Origin: Rhodobacterales bacterium
Lineage (GTDB): Bacteria > Pseudomonadota > Alphaproteobacteria > Rhodobacterales > Rhodobacteraceae
DNA length: 64,000 nt
NCBI GenBank assembly: GCA_003249215.1
Contig: QKJR01000021.1
Location: 16,093-80,092, forward strand
Reading direction: 5' to 3'
Positions 24,340 to 32,701 of the stretch are shown piece by piece (position 1 is the stretch's first letter; each line of letters opens with the position of its first letter). A program made the translations under genes and the position numbers. Under the pieces are notes generated by a model. It saw only the letters and a program-made list of their open reading frames with translations. It had not been told where the DNA came from and did no database searches.

Positions 24340-24582
24340 CTCTCGGCGCCAGATCGCGGGGCCAATCCACCGCTTGGCGGTCATGGGATTTGTCCGGTTC
24401 CTGCTATCGCTACGCAACCTTGCCGAACTTCGGCACAAACGCAGTCTCGGCATCAACGATGACACCATCCGTTTTTGATGAACCGCTTCACGGCCCTCGG
24501 CATCCCGGTCACCGTGGCGCGCGGAGAAGTGTGCCCGGGGAAAGGGCGGCCGCGATCAGCAGATGATTTGCGCAACAGCGCC
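24340..24582 (+). mobile_element. Remnant of an IS6-family insertion sequence with decayed transposase
   Basis: The plus-strand frame reads HRLAVMGFVRFLLSLRNLAE and then RHKRSLGINDDTIRF before a stop. This is the N-terminal part of an IS6-family transposase (family pattern RLAVMLYVRFPLSLRNVEDLL...ISHETVRFWWNRF). The expected WW is a stop plus a 1-base loss, after which the next frame reads MNRFTALG. At 24566-24582, read from the right edge inward, GGCGCTGTTGCGCAAAT resembles the IS6/IS26-type terminal repeat. Most of the transposase is deleted and no left end is seen. It lies just outside the RpoE island. Confidence 0.6.
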
Positions 24583-24834
24583 CTCTTCAGGCGTAGCGCG
24601 CCCCCGTCGACATCTGGAGGCTGGCCGTTCGCGACCGCGCGCTCAAGCGTTCCCACCGTATCGTCCGGCTGCGGCGCGCGGGCTTGATCGGCCGGGGCGG
24701 GCGAAGTCCGGTCCCGCCTCCGTGACCCGGTCGCCGGGGCGCCCTGATCGCTCGTCGGGGTCGCGGCGGCCGATCGCCGGGGCAGGTTGAGGGGCGTATC
24801 GCGGCCCCGCTGTCCCCGCTCCGGCGCTTGGCCA
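24583..24834. other. Intergenic stretch without recognisable gene
   Basis: This follows the IS6 remnant and precedes the convergently read aminotransferase stop. Short frames occur on both strands but have no start with a ribosome-binding site and match no family I know. It may be scar DNA from the insertion event. No terminator or repeat was recognised. Confidence 0.4.
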
Positions 24835-26160
24835 TCAGGGGGCGGTTATCGCATCGACGGCGGCGCCGAGACGCGCGACGATCTCGTCCACCAGCTGTTC
24901 GGTCACGATATAGGGCGGCGCGATCAGCAGGTGGTCGCCGATCGTGCCGTCGGCCGTCCCGCTTCCCGGATAGATCAGCAGCCCGCGCGCCCGACAGGCC
25001 GCCGAGAGCTTCGCGGCCATCCCGGCCTCGAGCGGGAAGGGGGTCTTGGTGGCGCGATCGGCGACGATCTCGATCGCCTGAAACAGGCCGCGCCCGCGGA
25101 CGTCGCCGACGAAGGGGTGATTGCCGAATCGCGCTTCGAGCCGCTGGCGCAGGTGCTGCCCCATGCGCGCGACGTTTTCGGCTAGCCCGTCCTCGACGAT
25201 GACGCGCTGCACCGCCAAGGCCGCAGCGCAGGCCACCGGATGGGCCATGTAGGTGTGCCCATGCACGAAATTGTGCCCCGAGGCGGCAAAGGCGTCATGC
25301 ACCGCGGCGGTGCACATCGCGGCGGCGATGGGTTGGTATCCCCCGCCGAGCCCCTTGCCGAGGGTCACGATGTCGGGGCTCGCCCCCTCATCCTCGATGG
25401 CGAAGAAGGGACCGCAGCGATGCACTCCGCACATCACCTCGTCGGCGATCAGCAAGATGCCGTAGCGGTCACAGATCTCGCGGATATGGCGGAAATATCC
25501 CGGCGCGGGGGCAACCGCCCCGGTGCTGGCCCCAACCACCGATTCCGCAAGGAAGGCCGAGATCGTCTCGGGCCCGAGGCGCAGGATTTCCGCCTCGAGG
25601 GCGGCGGCCGCGCGCTGGCCATAGGCCTCGGGGGCCTCGCCGGGTTCGGCGTAGCGATAGGGGAAGCAGGGCTCGATCAGATGCGCCTCGGTCAGCATCG
25701 GCAGATAGGGCAGACGGCGCCCGGCGCTGCCGCCGCGGGCCAGCGCGCCAAGTGTGTTGCCGTGGTAGCTCTGGCGCCGGGCGACGACGCGAAAGCGGCT
25801 CTCGTCGCCGCGGGCGAGGTGATAGCCGCGCGCCATCTTGATCGCGGTCTCGACCGCCTCGGAGCCGCTGCCGACGAGATAGACCTTGTCGAGCGGCAGG
25901 GCGGTCGCGTTGCACAGGGTCGTGGCGAGCTCTTCGGCGGGGGCCGAAGTGAAGGCGCCGGTATGAACGAAATCCACCGCTGCCGCCTGACGCGCGATCG
26001 CCTCGACGACACGCGGGTCGCCATGCCCGATGCACGAGACCGCCGCCCCGCCCGACCCGTCGATATAGCGGTGCCCCGCCTCGTCGGTGATCTCGATGCC
26101 CCGGGCGCTGACGGCCATGGCGGGGCGTTCGGGCGTGCGGTGGAAGACGTGTGAGCTCAT
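24835..26160 (-). CDS. Class III (omega-type) aminotransferase, PLP-dependent
   Basis: 441 residues, fold type I. The PLP-binding Asp240 is in LLIADEVMCG, the Schiff-base lysine is Lys269 in VTLGKGLGGGY, and the GSGSEAVETAIKMAR phosphate-binding segment is near 97-111. Family members transfer amino groups from omega-amino acids, amines or beta-amino acids to pyruvate or 2-oxoglutarate. It overlaps the RpiR regulator by 4 nt and is last in the operon with a TRAP transporter and an MlrC-type peptidase. The operon therefore likely imports an amine- or peptide-like compound, hydrolyses it and transaminates the product. Confidence 0.92.
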   Translation of the reverse strand: MSSHVFHRTPERPAMAVSARGIEITDEAGHRYIDGSGGAAVSCIGHGDPRVVEAIARQAAAVDFVHTGAFTSAPAEELATTLCNATALPLDKVYLVGSGSEAVETAIKMARGYHLARGDESRFRVVARRQSYHGNTLGALARGGSAGRRLPYLPMLTEAHLIEPCFPYRYAEPGEAPEAYGQRAAAALEAEILRLGPETISAFLAESVVGASTGAVAPAPGYFRHIREICDRYGILLIADEVMCGVHRCGPFFAIEDEGASPDIVTLGKGLGGGYQPIAAAMCTAAVHDAFAASGHNFVHGHTYMAHPVACAAALAVQRVIVEDGLAENVARMGQHLRQRLEARFGNHPFVGDVRGRGLFQAIEIVADRATKTPFPLEAGMAAKLSAACRARGLLIYPGSGTADGTIGDHLLIAPPYIVTEQLVDEIVARLGAAVDAITAP

Positions 26161-27065
26161 CGGTTGGGTCTCCGTTCGGGACCCTTGGAGAAGTCCCAGT
26201 CCTGGTCGTTGGCGCCCGAATAGGTGCCGCTTGCATAAAGGCGGCGTTCGATCTCGCCGATGCGCTGACGCGCGGTTTCGCCCATGCAGGCGAGCATCGC
26301 CGCCAGCAGGGTCTCGACGGCCGCGGTGGCCGCGGTGAGGGAGGGGAAGAACGAGGGGCTGTCGGGGGCAAAGACCAGAACCGACTGCGCGAGCGGCGTG
26401 AGGGGTGTCGCGCGGCTGTCGCTCAGGCAGATCAGCTTGGCCTTGCTGAGCCGGATCGCCTCGGCCACCTGATCGATCTCTCGGCCATAGGGGCGGAAGT
26501 TGATCGCGAGCACGACATCCTCGGGCCCGAGGCTCTGCATGTCGGCCACGAGCGACGAGCCATCCCCCATCATCACCACATTGTCGCGCAGCATCCGGGC
26601 GAGATAGGCAAAGGTATGCCCCGGCCCCCGACAGCTCAGGAAGGCCGAGATGCAGACCCTGCGCGCCGAGGCGAGGATCTCGGCCGCGGCCGCGAATTCC
26701 GCCTCGGTATTGGCGCCCTGTGTGTGCTCGAGGTTGACCTTGGCGGCCGAGAAACAGGCCTCGAACAACCCGCCCCGGTCATCGCGCGAGATCAGATGCG
26801 CGGCGCGGTCGGCATAGGCCGGCGGCACGCGCCGGAAATGCTCGGCATGCAATGTCTTGAGCTCGGCCCAGCCCGAGAGTCCGACCGTCTCGGTCAGCCG
26901 GGTCAACGTGGCCGGCGAAATCCGCGCCAGCCGCGCCACCTCGCGCATCGAGCGCGTGACCACATCGTCGGGGTGGTCGAGGATATAGCGCGCGCCTTCC
27001 TCGATTCGCCGGGGCAACTCGGGGATCGCCGCGATCAGTCGCTTGCGGAACGTGTCGTAGTCCAT
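26157..27065 (-). CDS. MurR/RpiR-family transcriptional regulator
   Basis: 302 residues. The N-terminal HTH_6 domain (VTRSMREVARLARISPATLTRL at about 36-57) is followed by a SIS sugar-isomerase-type sensor domain (VCISAFLSCRGPGHTFAYLARML, then VLAINFRPYGREI). RpiR proteins sense phosphosugars or other small metabolites and act as repressors or activators. It lies 9 nt after dctM and overlaps the aminotransferase, so it is encoded within the operon it most likely controls. A candidate binding site is the direct repeat upstream of the first operon gene at 31573-31593. Confidence 0.92.
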   Translation of the reverse strand: MDYDTFRKRLIAAIPELPRRIEEGARYILDHPDDVVTRSMREVARLARISPATLTRLTETVGLSGWAELKTLHAEHFRRVPPAYADRAAHLISRDDRGGLFEACFSAAKVNLEHTQGANTEAEFAAAAEILASARRVCISAFLSCRGPGHTFAYLARMLRDNVVMMGDGSSLVADMQSLGPEDVVLAINFRPYGREIDQVAEAIRLSKAKLICLSDSRATPLTPLAQSVLVFAPDSPSFFPSLTAATAAVETLLAAMLACMGETARQRIGEIERRLYASGTYSGANDQDWDFSKGPERRPNR

Positions 27066-27074
27066 CCTGCCCTC

Positions 27075-28382
27075 TCAGTTTGCCAGAAGGTCCGGCAACC
27101 AGATGACGGTCTGCGGGAAGGCGATCAACAGGATCATCACCACGAGATCGGCCAGAAGGAACCACAGCACCCCCCGAAACACCTGATCGGTGCTCATCAT
27201 GTCGCCGATCACGTTCTTGATGACGAAGACGTTGAGCCCGACCGGCGGGGTGATGAGCCCGATCTCGAGCAGCTTGGTCAGCACCACCCCCGCATAGATC
27301 AGGCTGATGTGTTGCGCCTCGAAGACCGGCAGCAGCACGGGCAGGGTCAGCAGCATCACCCCGATCGGGTCGAGGAACATGCCGAGGATCACGTAGAGCA
27401 CCGCGATGCTGACGATGATCGCAACCTGACTGAGGCCGGCATCTGCAAAGAGGCTCTGGACATAGTCGGGCAGGCCGGCGAAGGCGAAGAACCGGGTCAG
27501 GAGCGAGGCGCCGATCGCGATCAGGAAGATCGACGAGGTCGACTGGATCGTCTCGCGCATCGCGTCGCCCAACCCGCGCATCGAGAGCGTGCGCTTGGCG
27601 AGCCCGATCAGGATCGCGGCCCCGGCGCCGACGGCCCCCGCCTCGGTGGCCGAAAAGAAGCCGCCGAAAATCCCGCCGAAGACGACGATGACCATCAGGA
27701 AGAGCGGCCAGGTCTCGCCCAGGGCTGCAAGCCGCTCGGCCCAGTCGGTGCCTTTCTCGCGCGGGGCAAGCTCGGGCTGGCGCAGGACGCGCAAGAGGAT
27801 CATCGCGGCATAGGATAGCGCGGTCAGCAGGCCGGGGATCACCGCGCCAATGAAGAGCGAGGAGACCGGCACCTCGGCGAAGATCGCGTAGAGGAGCAGC
27901 ACCGTCGAGGGCGGGATCAGCGAGCCCATGGTGCCCGCGGCCGCGATCGTGCCGACGGCAAGGCTCTTGTCATAGCCGCGCTCGACCATCGCGGGCACCG
28001 CAATCTTGCCCATCGCGGCGGCGCAGGCGACCGAGGAGCCGGTGACCGAGGAGAAAAGCGCAGCCCCGCCGACCGAGGAAATCGCAAGCCCCCCGGGCAG
28101 GAACGAGAGCCACGCACGGGCAAAGCGAAAGAGCCCGTCGGTGAGCCGCGCATTGAAGGCGACATAGCCCATGAGCAGGAAGAGCGGGATCGCCGAGAGG
28201 CTCCAGCTTGCGGCGAAGGCATGCGGCGTCGAGCGCAGCACCGCCCAGGTGGCCCGCTCGCCCTGCAGCGCCCAGATCCCGCCGATCGCGACGAGACCGA
28301 GGGCCGCCGCCACGGGCACGCGCAGCGCGAGAAGCACGGTCAGAATGGCCAGCCCGGTGAGGGCGATCGCAACACTATCCAT
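27075..28382 (-). CDS. dctM: TRAP transporter large permease (DctM)
   Basis: 435 residues, about 12 transmembrane helices, typical DctM length. Characteristic segments are SVGGAALFSSVTGSSVACAAAMG near residues 105-125, TMGSLIPPSTVLLLYA, FFSATEAGAVGAG and the C-terminal GLITPPVGLNVFVI. It uses the sodium or proton gradient to drive high-affinity uptake together with DctQ and DctP. It overlaps the dctQ reading frame by 8 nt. The substrate class is not evident from sequence. Confidence 0.95.
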   Translation of the reverse strand: MDSVAIALTGLAILTVLLALRVPVAAALGLVAIGGIWALQGERATWAVLRSTPHAFAASWSLSAIPLFLLMGYVAFNARLTDGLFRFARAWLSFLPGGLAISSVGGAALFSSVTGSSVACAAAMGKIAVPAMVERGYDKSLAVGTIAAAGTMGSLIPPSTVLLLYAIFAEVPVSSLFIGAVIPGLLTALSYAAMILLRVLRQPELAPREKGTDWAERLAALGETWPLFLMVIVVFGGIFGGFFSATEAGAVGAGAAILIGLAKRTLSMRGLGDAMRETIQSTSSIFLIAIGASLLTRFFAFAGLPDYVQSLFADAGLSQVAIIVSIAVLYVILGMFLDPIGVMLLTLPVLLPVFEAQHISLIYAGVVLTKLLEIGLITPPVGLNVFVIKNVIGDMMSTDQVFRGVLWFLLADLVVMILLIAFPQTVIWLPDLLAN

Positions 28383-28878
28383 GGCGCGGCTCCATCAGGC
28401 GCGGCACCGAGCGCAGGGCCTGCAAGACATAGACGATGGCCGTCAGCCCCCCCGCCAGCGGCAGGAAGAACCGGGCGGGCCAGGTGATGACCGGGATCAT
28501 GCCCATGATGAATTCGCCCTTGGCATAGGCGCGCATCGCCTGTTCCCAGGCGCCCCAGCTGACGAGCACGAGAAACAGCGCGAAGGCGAGGCCCGCAATC
28601 AGATCCGAGGCCGCCTGAAGGCGCGGCGGCAGCTTGTCGTAGAGGATATCGACCGCGATGTTCTCGCCGCGCTGGGCCACGAGGATCATCGGCAGGAAGA
28701 TCAGCGCCGGCATCCACCATTCCGCGACGATCTCGATGGTCGAGGGAAGCGGATGGGCAAAGACGAGGCGGCCGATCACATCGGCGATCACCTGCAGCAA
28801 CATCAGGCTCAGGCACAGCCCCGCGGCCCAGGCGAGTAGGCGCCCGAGACGGGCAAGGACGGTATCGAGAAGGGTCAT
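28375..28878 (-). CDS. dctQ: TRAP transporter small permease (DctQ)
   Basis: 167 residues with four predicted helices and the family segments FAHPLPSTIEIVAEWWMPALIF and QRGENIAVDILYDKLP, which are usual for DctQ. It bridges DctP-loaded substrate to DctM in the inner membrane. It lies 54 nt after dctP and overlaps dctM, giving the standard order dctP-dctQ-dctM. Confidence 0.92.
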   Translation of the reverse strand: MTLLDTVLARLGRLLAWAAGLCLSLMLLQVIADVIGRLVFAHPLPSTIEIVAEWWMPALIFLPMILVAQRGENIAVDILYDKLPPRLQAASDLIAGLAFALFLVLVSWGAWEQAMRAYAKGEFIMGMIPVITWPARFFLPLAGGLTAIVYVLQALRSVPRLMEPRHG

Positions 28879-28932
28879 GCGGTGTCTTTCATCAGGGGAG
28901 GGGCGCCCGCACCGGGGCGCCCCGTGCCGGGG

Positions 28933-30054
28933 TCAGAGCCCGTAGCTGTTGGCGTCGAGCGGGTCGAAGACCTCGGATTTCAGCGTGGCGACCAGCTCGT
29001 CGCGCGACATGCCGGCCGCCGTGCGCGCGGTCCATTTCTTGAGGATTTCGCGATAGGCATTGGCGACCGCCTCGGGCTCTTTCACGCCATAGGTCGTGCC
29101 CGCCGCGGCGATGACCGTGCTCAGATCCTTGTCGTTGAACGCGGCAATCGAGCTTTCCAGAGCGGCGGGGGCGTCGATCACCTCTATCCCGTTGCCGGGG
29201 GCGGCGGCGCGGGCCTCGTCGTCCTGTTTCAGATAGCCTTCGGTCGTCGCGATCAGCGCCTCGGGCACCGCGTCGAGGATCGCCCGGCGCTGCGCCACGC
29301 TCAGAGCGGCCCAGCTGTCCTTGTTGAAGGTCAGCAGCGGACCCGCGTTATAGACGCCGTAGCTGCCCAGCGTGATCGATTTGGCCACGTCCCAGAGCGA
29401 ATAGGTCTTGAGCGAGGCCGCCGGTTGCAGCGCCACGTCGATGATCCCCTTGTCGAGCGCCTCATACATCTCGGCACTGCCGGTATGCACCACGGTGCCA
29501 CCGCTCGCGGTGACGAACCGGTCCCAGGCCGCGCCCGGCGTGCGCACGCGCTTGCCCTTGAGATCGTCGGGCGTGCGGATCGGGTCCTTCGAGATCAGCG
29601 CATAGGGCGCGGTCGCGTAATTGCCGGTGTAGACGACATTGCTGGCCGCAAATTCGGCCTGACAGGGTTCGCAGGCGGTGATGATGAATTCGGTCACCGC
29701 GGCCGCCACCGCGAGCGCATCGCCCGATTGCATCGTCAGCTCGCTCACGATCTGCGCCGTCGGCAGATCCGAGGGGTTGTAGGTCAGCGCCAGGATCGAG
29801 GCGTCGGCGATCCCGTCGCCAAGCCCCTGCAGCGATTCCTTGGCGCCCATCAGCGCGCCGCCACCCACGATCTTGAACGTCAGATCGACGTCCTTCTCGG
29901 CAGCGAGCTTTGCAAACATCGGCTCCCATCCGGCCCATTGGGTCGGGTGCGAGGGCGCCGTCCAAGTCGCGACGCTGAGCTCGGTCGCGCCGACGGGCAC
30001 GGCAAGGGCAGCGGTGGCAAGAGCGGCGGTGGCCGCAAGGAACATGTGTTTCAT
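28933..30054 (-). CDS. dctP: TRAP transporter substrate-binding protein (DctP)
   Basis: 373-residue periplasmic protein. The Sec signal peptide is residues 1-23 (cleavage after VGA). It shows the DctP pattern: LKGKRVRTPGAAWDRFV contains the conserved Arg that clamps a carboxylate ligand, followed by TGSAEMYEALDKGIIDVALQP. Two cysteines occur close together in ITACEPCQAEF and could form a disulfide. It follows the M81 peptidase gene by 17 nt. The carboxylate-binding Arg points to an organic acid or amino-acid-like ligand. Confidence 0.93.
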   Translation of the reverse strand: MKHMFLAATAALATAALAVPVGATELSVATWTAPSHPTQWAGWEPMFAKLAAEKDVDLTFKIVGGGALMGAKESLQGLGDGIADASILALTYNPSDLPTAQIVSELTMQSGDALAVAAAVTEFIITACEPCQAEFAASNVVYTGNYATAPYALISKDPIRTPDDLKGKRVRTPGAAWDRFVTASGGTVVHTGSAEMYEALDKGIIDVALQPAASLKTYSLWDVAKSITLGSYGVYNAGPLLTFNKDSWAALSVAQRRAILDAVPEALIATTEGYLKQDDEARAAAPGNGIEVIDAPAALESSIAAFNDKDLSTVIAAAGTTYGVKEPEAVANAYREILKKWTARTAAGMSRDELVATLKSEVFDPLDANSYGL

Positions 30055-30071
30055 CCGTATCTCCTCAGTGA

Positions 30072-31529
30072 TCAGTCGAGTGAAAGCCGCTCGAGCGGCA
30101 CGTTCTTGAAGGGCAGGGCGGTAGCATCTGCCTGAGCGGGTCCGGGCGTGTCGGCCTGGATGATGCGGGGGAAGGTCGCGCTGAAGGCGGCGGTGAAATG
30201 GTTCTTCGCCTTGACCAGCAGCAGCGGCACCTGCGCGATGTCGATACCGTGCAGGAGAAAATAGTTGCGGTCGTTGGGCGTGACGCAGATCGACGAGACG
30301 ATGATGCGCAGCGGCCCGTGGCGCAGAACGGTGCTGTCGCCGATCGACATCCTTTGCCCCTTGAACATCGGTCCCGCGCTGACGAAGGCGCCATCGGTCA
30401 GCGTCTCGACGCTCAGCTTCAGCGGCACCGGGGCGCCGAAGATCCCGGTGTGACGCGCGCCGAGTGCGGCCTCGATCACCGCGCCGGGGCCGGCCGCCGT
30501 GGCGCGCGCCACGAGCGCGGGGTCATGGAAGAAGGCGAAGATCGTGCCTTCGGGCAGGCTGTCGAGCGCCGCCACGGCCGCCGCAAGCAGCCCGGGCGTA
30601 TCCGCGCCGCCGCCCGAGAGCGGGTTGTCGGATGGCTCCACGATGGCGGTCGGCCCCTGATCCCAGGGGCGCTGCGCGAGGATCTCGGCGGCGGAGGGCA
30701 GCACCGGGCGGAACCGCGCGCGCCGCGCCAGCATCGCCTCGCAGACGGTCTGCGCCACCTGCTCGCCCGCCGCCGCGTCGGTGCAGGTGACGAGAACGCC
30801 CGCGTCGGCCGCCGGAATATCGGCATAGGCGAAGGAGGCGAAGGGATAGGCGCATTTGACGCCCGGAACCGGGGCCGCCTGTGCGATCTGCTGAATTTCG
30901 GTCATCGGCAGGCCGGGCGCGGTGCGCATGTTGTGGCTCGGCAGGATCCGCCCGATCGTGCGCCGCAGCACCCGGAAGCGCGTGCCGCTCTCGACCATCT
31001 CGGCGAGCAGATCGAGCGCGTCACTGGCCGCGGTGTTCATGTCGACATGCGGATAGGTGCGGTAGACCGTCACCGCGTTGAGGGCTTCGGCCATTGCGTC
31101 GGTCGGGCAGGCATGCAGATCGAGCGAGGCAGTGATGGGCTTTTCGGGATAGCGGGCGCGCAGCGCAAGGCAGAGCGTCTCCTCGGGGGCGAGATCCCCG
31201 GTCGTGATCCCCGCACCATGCAGCGAGAGATAGATCCCGTCGGCCGCATCGAAGACCGGATCGGCCAGAACTTCGGTGAGCCAGGCGTCGAAGACCTCCT
31301 GCTCGGCCGGACCGCCCGGCTCGACCGCGGCGCAGCGCGAGAAGAGCAACCCGATGCCCAACGTTTCGGCCCGCTCGATAGCGCCGCCGATCTCGGTCGC
31401 GGTGCCCCACATCGCCGCCGGAACCGCGTCCCCGCGCAGCCACTCCCGGGATTGAAACTCCGGCAGGCCGACCTTGGTGGGGGCGAAGGAATTGCCTTCG
31501 TGCCAGAAACGAGCGACGGCGACTTTCAT
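30072..31529 (-). CDS. M81-family metallopeptidase (MlrC/microcystinase C-like)
   Basis: 485 residues. It starts MKVAVARFWHEGNSFAP, the typical N-terminus of M81 proteins. Metal-binding candidates are HEGN, SLHGAG and DLHACPTDAMAE, and the C-terminal domain carries GPMFKGQRMSIGDSTVLR and the HGID segment. MlrC degrades linear peptides in microcystin breakdown, and most relatives are uncharacterised amidases or peptidases beside transporters. The start at 31529 has a GGGGGT ribosome-binding site. It is first in a six-gene operon with a TRAP transporter, RpiR regulator and aminotransferase, so it probably cleaves the imported compound. Confidence 0.9.
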   Translation of the reverse strand: MKVAVARFWHEGNSFAPTKVGLPEFQSREWLRGDAVPAAMWGTATEIGGAIERAETLGIGLLFSRCAAVEPGGPAEQEVFDAWLTEVLADPVFDAADGIYLSLHGAGITTGDLAPEETLCLALRARYPEKPITASLDLHACPTDAMAEALNAVTVYRTYPHVDMNTAASDALDLLAEMVESGTRFRVLRRTIGRILPSHNMRTAPGLPMTEIQQIAQAAPVPGVKCAYPFASFAYADIPAADAGVLVTCTDAAAGEQVAQTVCEAMLARRARFRPVLPSAAEILAQRPWDQGPTAIVEPSDNPLSGGGADTPGLLAAAVAALDSLPEGTIFAFFHDPALVARATAAGPGAVIEAALGARHTGIFGAPVPLKLSVETLTDGAFVSAGPMFKGQRMSIGDSTVLRHGPLRIIVSSICVTPNDRNYFLLHGIDIAQVPLLLVKAKNHFTAAFSATFPRIIQADTPGPAQADATALPFKNVPLERLSLD

Positions 31530-31572
31530 GATACCCCCGGAACGTTTGGATTTTCTGAGATTTTTTCTGAAA

Positions 31573-31593
31573 CAAATGTTTTGCAAATGTTTT
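31573..31593. promoter_or_regulatory. Direct repeat CAAATGTTTT x2, candidate RpiR operator
   Basis: Two identical 10-mers, CAAATGTTTT, start 11 nt apart (31573 and 31584), i.e. about one helical turn, in an AT-rich island just upstream of the M81 gene. A partial third copy, AAATGATGTTTT, lies near 31640. The contrast with the GC-rich surroundings and the location at the operon's promoter suggest a regulator site. The operon's own RpiR protein is the obvious candidate. Confidence 0.4.
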
Positions 31594-31814
31594 ATGATAG
31601 CGGCTGCGGAAAAAGTCGCTCCATGCAAGGCGCGCTTTGAAATGATGTTTTGGAACAGAGCGTTGAGCGCTTCTTGGCTGTTCTGCATCCTGCCTTCGCG
31701 CGGGCAATGGGCCGCGCCGCCGGGCGCGCGCGACAGGGCGCTGAAACGTGATCGCGGTCAAACGAAACAGGTGTCTCGAATCCGGGCGCGGCCGGTCCTT
31801 GCCCGCGGAGCCGC

Positions 31815-32555
31815 TCAGCCCGGCAGCGGTCCGAACACGAGGTCGAGCTGGAGCTCGAAGAGCGATGCAATCTCGAGGCTGGCCTCAGGGTTCAGGGTCC
31901 CGTTGTGGACGAGCCCGACCCAGAGCGGCGCCGCCAGCAGATAGGCCCCTTGCGCGGCACAGCGCGAGGAGGTTTCCCCGCGGGCGACGGCGCTCTCGAT
32001 CAGCGACTGCAAATGCCCGATGAAGGGCAGGTAGACATCGCGGCGGTAGGTGACGGCCAGTTCCGGAAAGGCGCGGGCCTCGGTCAGGACGAGACGCGCG
32101 ACATTCGCCCGGCCCGAATGTTCGATTACCGCCATCATCGGCACCAAGGTGCGTTGGCAATAGCTTCGGATCGTCTCGTCCGGGCGGACCGGCTCCTGAT
32201 TGGCGGTGCGCAGCGGGTCGGTCACGATTTCCCGCAACAGGTCGAGAAACAGCGCCTCCTTGCTCTCGAAGTAGCGATAGGGCGTCCCCTTGGCGAGGCC
32301 GGCCCGCGCGGCGATCCGGGTCATCGTGCTGGCGCTGAAGCCGTGATCCATGAATTCGCTCATCGCCGCGCTCAGGATCTGGGCGCGGGTGTGGGCGGTC
32401 TTCTCCGGACTCGGTCCACGGGTGCGCGGCCCCGGGCGGTCGTGCGTTTTGCCGTCGTCGGAGTGGAGCGCGGGGGGGCTGGCCTCGGGCTGCACAGGGT
32501 CCGATGCCGGACAAGCCTCGGGGGGCAGGGGCGGGCTCTGGGCTGGCGGTCGCAT
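31815..32555 (-). CDS. TetR/AcrR-family transcriptional regulator with Pro-rich N-terminal extension
   Basis: About 246 residues from ATG 32555. An in-frame start at 32597 is also possible. The first ~55 residues are Pro/Ser/Ala-rich and probably disordered, which is unusual for the family. The HTH follows: RAQILSAAMSEFMDHGFSASTMTRIAARAGLAKGTPYRYFESKEAL. The C-terminal ligand-binding domain resembles those of AefR-type regulators. It is divergent from the MFS exporter-quinoprotein unit and likely represses that unit and itself through the palindrome at 32627-32644. Confidence 0.9.
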   Translation of the reverse strand: MRPPAQSPPLPPEACPASDPVQPEASPPALHSDDGKTHDRPGPRTRGPSPEKTAHTRAQILSAAMSEFMDHGFSASTMTRIAARAGLAKGTPYRYFESKEALFLDLLREIVTDPLRTANQEPVRPDETIRSYCQRTLVPMMAVIEHSGRANVARLVLTEARAFPELAVTYRRDVYLPFIGHLQSLIESAVARGETSSRCAAQGAYLLAAPLWVGLVHNGTLNPEASLEIASLFELQLDLVFGPLPG

Positions 32556-32626
32556 GGGGGCAGTATCCGAAAGCGCGGCTCCGCTTGCAAGCCGCATCCG
32601 AGCGCACGTTTTCCACCTTGATTATA

Positions 32627-32644
32627 AATGACCATTAGGTCATT
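32627..32644. promoter_or_regulatory. Perfect palindrome, candidate TetR operator
   Basis: AATGACC and GGTCATT arms (7 bp each) around ATTA, in the divergent intergenic region between the TetR gene and the MFS gene. A related half site, GGTCGTTAA, follows at 32648-32656. Size and position are typical for a TetR-family operator. Confidence 0.6.
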
Positions 32645-32701
32645 AAAGGTCGTTAAGCGGTATACAATCGTATATCGACGCCGATTTTATGGGAAACTGT
32701 C

